64,000 bases of DNA, taken from assembly GCA_035373625.1 (NCBI GenBank), contig DAOSNS010000015.1, forward strand, positions 22,382 through 86,381, written 5' to 3'. Position numbers and translations under genes: made by a program. The notes below the pieces were generated by a model. It was not told the DNA's origin and ran no database searches. It saw nothing but the letters and a program-made list of their open reading frames with translations. This document shows, piece after piece, positions 60,301-64,000 of the stretch (positions within the stretch are counted from its first letter, which is position 1; every line of letters starts with the position of its first letter). This DNA comes from DSWT01 sp035373625. Its GTDB lineage: Bacteria > Chloroflexota > Anaerolineae > B4-G1 > SLSP01.

Positions 60301-61702
60301 CGCCTACACCCCCGGCGAGGGGCTAGAGGGGGTGACGGTTCGCCTATACGCCGACAGCAACAGCAACGGCATCTACGACGCCGGCGAGGCGGCGCTCGCG
60401 CAGGCGACCACCAACGAGATGGGTACCTACACCTTCGCCAACCTTCCTGCGGGCAAGTATGTGGTAGTCGTGGACATGACGACGCTGTCCGGGGGAGTGA
60501 CCAACACGGCCGATCCCGACGGTGGCGACGACAACAAGTCTGGCGTGTCCCTGGCGGCCGGTCAGGTCAACCTGGGCCAGGACTTTGGCTACCAGGGCGC
60601 CAATACCATCTCCGGCACGATCTGGAACGACGCCAACGCCGACGGTGTGCTGGCAAGCGAGACGGGCTGGCTGGCCGGGGTGACGGTGGCGCTGTACGAC
60701 AGTCACGGCAACCTGGTGGCGACGACGATCACGGACGCCGATGGCAACTACAGCTTTGCCTATCTGCCCGACGGCACGTACAAGGTGGATGTCACCGATG
60801 AGGCCAACGTGCTGGACGGCTACTGGAAGTCCCACTGTCCGTCTGCCCATTGCGGTCAAGATGGCTACAGCCAGGCCACCCCGTACCAGGTCACGGTGAG
60901 CGGCGGCCAGACGAATACCACAGCCGACTTTGGCTACTACGTCCAGCCGGCGGCCTTGGGTAACTGGGTGTGGTACGACGCGAACAAGAACGGCATCCAG
61001 GACCTCGGCGAGTCGGGTATCGCCGGCGCGGTAGTCAAGCTGACCGTGACCTACCCCAATGGAACCACGACGGTTGTCTCGACTTTGACCGACGACGACG
61101 GTTACTACAGCTTTGCCAACTTGTTGCTGGATGAGGATTATGACGTGGCAGGCAGTAACAGGCCGTCGTACTCAATCTCAGTGACGCCGCCGACCCAATA
61201 TCCCTATTCCACCTGGGCGGGCGTGGGCTCGAATCGCGACGTAGACTCGGGCCTGGCCAGCGGCGAGACGATCTCGACCACGCGCGGGTTCTTGAACGCC
61301 ACATACGACTTTGGCTTCTCCGACACGCCGACCGCGGTAGAGCTGCTCTCTTTCTCCGCTGCTCCACAAGGCGACGCCATCCTCCTCACCTGGGAAACCG
61401 CCGCCGAGCTGGACAACGTCGGCTTCAACCTCTACCGCAGCGAGACCACGGATGGGCCGTATATGTTGTTGAACAGCGCGCTCATCCCGCCGCAGTTCCC
61501 CGGCGAGGTCATCGGCGGCGTCTACGATTGGCTCGATACCGATGTGCAGCCCGGCGTGATCTATTACTACAAGCTGGAGGACATTGATGTGAAGGGCGTG
61601 AGCACCTTCCACGGGCCGGTGACGGCAACGGCAATGGCATCTTCCACACCAACCCGGCGCGACTTCACCATCTTCTTGCCCCTGGTCTTCAGGCAAGAGT
61701 AA
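54398..61702 (+). CDS. Giant multidomain surface protein (DUF11, GEVED, PKD, six SdrD-B repeats)
   Basis: 2,434 aa. Signal peptide 1-35; an IgGFc-like N-terminal domain (~36-360, YYDQWENGYDSDI); DUF11-like (~578-720); DWGDLPDTYG plus GEVED domain (~721-915, GGEVEDYRIV). Three DUF11 repeats follow (~917-1280), then a Cys-containing lectin/PA14-like domain (~1281-1460, VYLNGVSVGQHTG) and a PKD domain (~1484-1548, FDFGDGTVVDF). Six SdrD-B Ca-binding repeats (~1585-2308) begin GDRVWLDEDGDG, GDRVWIDADGDG, GQLWLDADANG, GDKIFLDMDGNG, GTIWNDANADG and GNWVWYDANKNG. A C-terminal Ig-like domain ends in FTIFLPLVFRQE. AAGGA precedes the ATG. Probably a cell-surface or sheath protein. Confidence 0.9.
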   Translation: MKTKHIFSKIILSLVMLLSLFGALPMGIPGPVYAASNPAAVQIYYVTLPEADALTVLSAINAAAVTPVTTYFSIAIGVSGTYIYYDQWENGYDSDIANPDNLYSSSNPGGTQIWGNGKAADGCAPNKNGVPITCTDGNDVFVAGDVILPSNSIPIPRNSSVILFDARDKVGATSSIAMARATWAAGSGTLNAFAHEMYATAEWGTAYESPVGTNTATPAQGYSGEKMFEYSALSVMASQNSTTVQIDKDANGSYETTITLQEGGATLVTGIYQGARVQTTDAAKPIQVVLVTGDVGSNYESRDMNLLPVSAYGSSYWSPVGVNKGLYYTPGPTRLFLYNPSINGSIYITCKRRTPTPTTVTQGPVAARGIVYLDLNDNSGANCFASTSGGVQTTDKIFGIGTVDTAVSGVSAGQAGDWSFTLYPDSFLSTDALVGMGLGRDPTSGTNPTEDGSPLWVTPACDTYIYVDWNNDGTADPVDFSGNGNTTETNVDGLNETTSASGFLVTQLKSVRLYKPASGRNDPYDQSGARVWSRTAAGVGRGGTPGCNLALAWGQDPRRASAAAPGLDVGTSVPPLRLMEGTKSMALKTDGDGDGVLSPGDTATTNITIKNTGSSTVNDVKIYDAGVPANTAYVNDTTYWSADGTNWTKIPTGSDGGDFPLDVTGGVLLGNLAAGATFYVRFDVTLNNTGVIYEEVSNCDIAYTGGGNVTSCTTNLVASNDWGDLPDTYGTSLAANGPRHSPSVLSLGSAFDRDLQGQPSTGADGDDLNQTTPPKADDEDGIVIAGAQPAWQSGGTGHIQVTVAGGDGCLNAWMDFTNDSGTTPPSPDGNFTKSGGYDTTTIASTTYSEYIVQNVLVSEGTSTINVTVPPGAIGAAGAYFRFRLSPRDGSNTCTTAVGPTGFVSGGEVEDYRIVPADLSVTKTDGATTVAPGSTIIYTLVVKNNGSSTATGVTLADTIGSNLTYQSSTCGTPTINGSTYTWALADLPAGQSTSCTVQVYVATPLADGTQLTNYAHVSTTALEVNVTDNEVSDIDTALNPALPDLWVTKSDGNTQVLAGDTLVYTIQYGNAGTGGATGVSIVDVLPANVTYQSSSPTGSLVGSTLTWSIGNVAASGSGSVQVTVRVDTDQLAGAIVLNHVSISENESDKNPTDNAASDSDTVIAPYVVTEKSASGPDPVTGEVTYSIYWYNNSTATAANVQIQDTLPANTTLVAGSISGGGTLSGGVITWNLGSQPAGASGTVSFRATLGTGAGSATQTAPTLSTETGSGSVTVTSQTTAYSSLPWCDSAFSSGRCLRYSGLYQDANGVGPAGWNENPRATDYDDTAGNWGQPFAAYQESFYWLPESTLNAQWTSRNADPAGVAYPNYTFFRQGFCLPLNANTLAANLDLSSDDVSTVYLNGVSVGQHTGAGGYSTLNATAGVQSGINILAVRLWNNNHGGHTAYSGADHSGLLFNLQASYGSLRPFASGPAMTLAGQSVALSVDENALGGRKPYSYKFDFGDGTVVDFQGLTSQSHTYSTPGTYVATVTARAAYGCTGADQVTIQVLPAGSNLLANAATVSYQSTTGTSFSGQTGAGLLLAGAVGDRVWLDEDGDGVHDAGESGIANVKVTLSNGSQTYTTYTDANGNYVFTNVPVGVYTVSIDPSSMPAGLAENPTYDEDGGTTNQASVTVTSGGEHMTADFGYNWATTSDVTGNTGTGAIGDRVWIDADGDGVQDAEEMGLSGVTVELVTAGADGLFGTADDVVAASTTTNATGNYIFDGLSAGVYVVRIPTAPTGYTLTGDPDQAGAPCTTCDARTTAPIILAPGDVYVNADFGYKPNTGVGATVGGQLWLDADANGALGGADSGLAGVTVALIRDSNGNGTWDPGEPIVATDVTNPAGYYQFDGVPVGDGTLDYLVWVNDIANVLPGLRLTYDSNGIATANISAVTDLTPDGNQLQNLAYAPAAQATGKGLIGDKIFLDMDGNGAYTPGEGLEGVTVRLYADSNSNGIYDAGEAALAQATTNEMGTYTFANLPAGKYVVVVDMTTLSGGVTNTADPDGGDDNKSGVSLAAGQVNLGQDFGYQGANTISGTIWNDANADGVLASETGWLAGVTVALYDSHGNLVATTITDADGNYSFAYLPDGTYKVDVTDEANVLDGYWKSHCPSAHCGQDGYSQATPYQVTVSGGQTNTTADFGYYVQPAALGNWVWYDANKNGIQDLGESGIAGAVVKLTVTYPNGTTTVVSTLTDDDGYYSFANLLLDEDYDVAGSNRPSYSISVTPPTQYPYSTWAGVGSNRDVDSGLASGETISTTRGFLNATYDFGFSDTPTAVELLSFSAAPQGDAILLTWETAAELDNVGFNLYRSETTDGPYMLLNSALIPPQFPGEVIGGVYDWLDTDVQPGVIYYYKLEDIDVKGVSTFHGPVTATAMASSTPTRRDFTIFLPLVFRQE

Positions 61703-61721
61703 GCGCACTACGCCACAACAC

Positions 61722-61757
61722 AATGGGGGGACGGCTAGCCGTCCCCCCATTCTTTTT
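61722..61757 (+). terminator. Strong intrinsic terminator after the giant surface gene
   Basis: A perfect palindrome AATGGGGGGACGGC-TA-GCCGTCCCCCCATT (14-bp arms, 61722-61751) followed by CTTTTT. Confidence 0.95.
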
Positions 61758-61759
61758 CC

Positions 61760-62100
61760 CAAAAATCCGTTCAAATCCGTTAAATCCGTTGACAAACACT
61801 CAATCCGTGGAAATAGAACCGTCTGATAGAAACCTCTCCGAAATCCGTTCAAATCCGTTGACAAACACTCAATCCCGTTTGAACGTCCGTTGACAAACCT
61901 CAGTCCGTGGAAATAGAACCGTCTGATAGAAACCTCTCCGAAATCCGTTCAAATCCGTNNNNNNNNNNNNNNNNNNNNNNNNNNNNNNNNNNNNNNNNNN
62001 NNNNNNNNNNNNNNNNNNNNNNNNNNNNNNNNNNNNNNNNNNNNNNNNNNNNNNNNNNTAAATCCGTTGACAAACACTCAATCCCGCTTGAACGTCCCAA
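61760..62100 (+). repeat. aaatccgtt repeat array with gap
   Basis: Words aaatccgttc, aaatccgttgac and aaacactcaatcc form a nested ~90-bp unit that includes gtggaaatagaaccgtctga. It is present at least three times and reaches into the 3' end of argG. Bases 61959-62058 are N. The same word occurs inside aroA (5197-5230). Confidence 0.9.
61959..62058. other. Assembly gap (100 N)
   Basis: Exactly 100 N within the aaatccgtt array; the real array length is unknown. Confidence 0.99.
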
Positions 62101-63343
62101 AATCCGGCTGCGCATAGCTGGATTTGCCCAACCCCTCAATATCAAGCAGCGCCTTCACCTTGAGTGGCAGGCCGAAGAGGTGAATGAAGCCCTCGGCATC
62201 ACTCTGCTTGTAGACGTCGTCCTGCCCGAAGGTGGCGTAATCCTCACGGTAGAGCGAGTACGGCGACTTGCGCCCGACGACGGTGCAACTGCCCTTGTAG
62301 AGCTTCAGGCGTACTGTGCCGGTGGCGTTCTCCATCAGACTATTCACAAAGGCATCCAATGCCGTGCGCAGCGGCGTGAACCACTGCCCGTAGTACACCA
62401 TTTCGGCGTATTTTTCGGCGACCAGGTCTTTGTAATGCAGCGATTCGCGGTCGAGGCACAACGTCTCCAGGGCGCGCAGGGCTGTGTAAAGGATCGTGCC
62501 GCCGGGCGTCTCGTAGACGCCACGCGATTTGATGCCCACCAGCCGGTTTTCCACCATATCCAGCCGTCCGACGCCATGCGCGCCGCCGAGTTTGTTGAGC
62601 CGTGTGACCAGTTCCACCGGCCCGTGTGAGACGCCATCCACGCGCACCGGAATGCCAGACTTGAAGTCAATTTCGACGTAGCAGGGTTGATCCGGGGCCT
62701 TTTCCGGCGCGACGGTCAACTGAAACATCGCCTCTTCCGGCTCCATCCACGGATTCTCCAGGATGTGGCCTTCATGGCTGAGGTGCCAGAGGTTGCGGTC
62801 GCGGCTGTAGACGGACTTGCCCGTGGACGTAACCGGGACGCCGTGCGCGGTGGCGTAGGCCAGCGCATCCTCCCGTGAGCGGATCTCCCACTCACGCCAC
62901 GGGGCGATGACGGTCAGACGCGGATTGAGCGCCATCACGGCTAACTCGAAGCGCACCTGATCGTTGCCCTTGCCGGTCGCGCCATGGGCCACAGCATCCG
63001 CGCCTTCCAGTTCGGCGATCTCCACCATGCGCTTGGAGATGAGCGGGCGCGCGAACGATGTGCCGAGCAAATATTGCCGCTCGTAGATCGCGCCGGCCCG
63101 CAGCGTGGGGAACACGAAGTCGGTGACGAACTCGTTGCGCAAGTCCTCTATGTAGGACTTCACCGCACCGCTGATGCGCGCTTTCTCCGGCAGGCCGCTC
63201 AGCTCCTCTTCCTGCCCCAAATCTGCCGTGAAGGTGATCACCTCGCATCCGTAGTTCTCGATCAGCCACGGCACAATACACGACGTATCCAGCCCTCCCG
63301 AATACGCCAAAATCACTTTGGAAACCTTTTTCTTTGCTGCCAT
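62078..63343 (-). CDS. argG: Argininosuccinate synthase
   Basis: It joins citrulline and aspartate with ATP. 421 aa: the PP-loop VILAYSGGLDTSCIV, ITFTADLGQEEEL, VAHGATGKGNDQVRFE, SVYSRDRNLWHLSHEG and GRLDMVENRLVGIKSRGVYE. The last codons (FKRD and stop) lie in a segment duplicated in the downstream aaatccgtt array (61855-61885), so the gene end may have been altered by the repeat. GGAGGAG precedes the ATG. No arg box was identifiable. Confidence 0.96.
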   Translation of the reverse strand: MAAKKKVSKVILAYSGGLDTSCIVPWLIENYGCEVITFTADLGQEEELSGLPEKARISGAVKSYIEDLRNEFVTDFVFPTLRAGAIYERQYLLGTSFARPLISKRMVEIAELEGADAVAHGATGKGNDQVRFELAVMALNPRLTVIAPWREWEIRSREDALAYATAHGVPVTSTGKSVYSRDRNLWHLSHEGHILENPWMEPEEAMFQLTVAPEKAPDQPCYVEIDFKSGIPVRVDGVSHGPVELVTRLNKLGGAHGVGRLDMVENRLVGIKSRGVYETPGGTILYTALRALETLCLDRESLHYKDLVAEKYAEMVYYGQWFTPLRTALDAFVNSLMENATGTVRLKLYKGSCTVVGRKSPYSLYREDYATFGQDDVYKQSDAEGFIHLFGLPLKVKALLDIEGLGKSSYAQPDFGTFKRD

Positions 63344-63464
63344 CTCTCCTCCGAAATTAGTCGCATAGTCATTAGTTTTGTAGTCGAATCGCCAATTTTC
63401 GCCCTCGTTGATGTGGCTTGCCCCATGGCGACTCTTCGGAATAATATCTCAACGGACATTAAAC

Positions 63465-63512
63465 GGATTGAACGGAGTAAAGAGATAGAAATCGGCTTAA
63501 TCCGTTCAATCC
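63465..63512. repeat. Inverted repeat upstream of argG
   Basis: GGATTGAACGG (63465-63475) and CCGTTCAATCC (63502-63512) form an 11-bp perfect stem around a 26-nt loop in the argG leader. The words belong to the aatccgttc family. Confidence 0.75.
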
Positions 63513-63561
63513 ATCGCTCTCGATATGAATTTCCGGCATTATCACCAGGAACGGTCGTCGC

Positions 63562-63924
63562 TCACGCCACCGTATCGGTGATGGGGAAGCCCAACGATCC
63601 CAGTTCGGGCACGTTCACCTGCATCACAATCGTGTGCTCGCCGGGTTCCAGCGGGCCGGGCACGTAGATCGTCAGCACGGCGCCATAACTCACATACAGT
63701 GACTTTGCCCACGTGATCTCCGTCACCGGGCGGACTTTGCCGTTCAGCTCAACGGTGGCGCCTTCGAGCGGGCGCGCCTCGCCATCCACCGTGAATTTGG
63801 TGATGCCGCTGATCGAGCCGGAATCAATGAGATTCTTAACCTGGAAAACGAACCCTTCGCCTTGATTCTTCAAACTTCCTGCGACGTAGAGTTTTTTGAG
63901 TGCATCTGGTGACATATTGTACAT
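63562..63924 (-). CDS. Small beta-rich protein, DUF6379/C-deglycosidase beta-subunit-like
   Basis: 120 aa: LKNQGEGFVFQVKNLIDSG, ISGITKFTVDGEARPL, ITWAKSLYVSYGAVLTIYVPG and LEPGEHTIVMQVNVPELGSLGFPI. The pattern resembles DUF6379, small beta-sandwich partners of sugar-catabolism enzymes such as C-glycoside deglycosidase beta subunits. No catalytic motif; the partner gene would lie beyond the right edge. GGAGGTG precedes the ATG at 63924. Confidence 0.55.
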   Translation of the reverse strand: MYNMSPDALKKLYVAGSLKNQGEGFVFQVKNLIDSGSISGITKFTVDGEARPLEGATVELNGKVRPVTEITWAKSLYVSYGAVLTIYVPGPLEPGEHTIVMQVNVPELGSLGFPITDTVA

Positions 63925-63939
63925 AGAACACCTCCTCTA

Positions 63940-64000
63940 ACTGGTTGCTGGATACTGGTTGCTGGATACTGGTTGCTGGATACTGGTTGCTGGATACTGG
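63940..64000 (+). repeat. ctggttg/ctggata heptamer array at the right edge
   Basis: At least eight heptamers (ctggttg alternating with ctggata) in a perfect 14-bp period up to the last base of the window, so the array continues beyond it. Confidence 0.95.

Overview
The window reads as a metagenome-assembled contig of a mesophilic, chemotrophic bacterium, most likely of the phylum Chloroflexota (Anaerolineae/Ardenticatenia/Caldilineae type). This is an inference from four things: moderately high GC; large secreted proteins ending in a (Y/F)LP(L/I)V motif; SdrD/DUF11-rich surface proteins; and intergenic regions full of short tandem repeats and small inverted-repeat elements. Two runs of exactly 100 N (35688-35787 and 61959-62058) are scaffold gaps, both inside repeat arrays.

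Region 1 (1-14.8 kb) is an aromatic amino-acid locus on the + strand: the ppk2 tail, trpA, then aroH-pheA-aroF-tyrA-aroA-aroE-(small membrane protein)-tyrS. Two small inverted-repeat elements and a VapBC-like pair follow, then aroC, an aroK-aroB fusion, and an aroQ-aminotransferase fusion. Together they cover all seven shikimate steps, both the Phe and Tyr branches, and probably the final transamination. Ahead of aroH lies what looks like a complete ribosome-mediated attenuator: a sigma70-type promoter, a Trp-containing mini-ORF overlapping a leader peptide (MKSQIWFTYYYFYFSCP), mutually exclusive antiterminator and terminator helices, and a strong U-tract terminator. Several aro genes also carry in-frame insertions of stop-free 7/8-nt repeats that encode period-7/8 peptides. 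These form the aroH tail, insertions in AroA and AroB, the AroQ N-terminus, and the linker joining AroQ to the aminotransferase.

Region 2 (14.8-27.3 kb) holds an Sfp-type PPTase, a CpaB-like protein, and a minus-strand cluster of Flp/Tad-type surface proteins. That cluster comprises a TadE-like protein fused to a ~1,200-residue ectodomain, a propeller/Ig secreted protein, a small membrane protein, a plain TadE, and a TadG-like VWA protein whose VWA fold is interrupted by a carbohydrate-binding-like insertion. No Tad ATPase or platform gene is in the window.

Region 3 (27.7-35.6 kb) has a spermidine-synthase-like membrane protein, a membrane-anchored PCMT, and the operon gltA-proB-proA. The operon is preceded by a promoter, a structured leader and an intrinsic terminator. 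proB and proA are separated by a ~670-bp repeat array.

Region 4 (35.6-53.1 kb) carries a winged-helix/DnaA-domain-I protein flanked by two large repeat-filled elements, a secreted glycoside-hydrolase-like protein, prs, a phosphatase, a zinc-ribbon protein and two PII-like (DarA-type) proteins. It continues with trmI, an FAD oxidoreductase, four tRNAs (2x Arg-GCG, Ser-GCU, Ser-UGA), serS, a lipoprotein, queG, a serine-palmitoyltransferase-like enzyme, a VOC protein and argH.

Region 5 (53.1-64 kb) contains a truncated surface protein, a 2,434-residue DUF11/GEVED/PKD/SdrD surface protein, argG and a small DUF6379-like protein. At least three families of MITE-like elements occur, and copies of each have visible target-site duplications.
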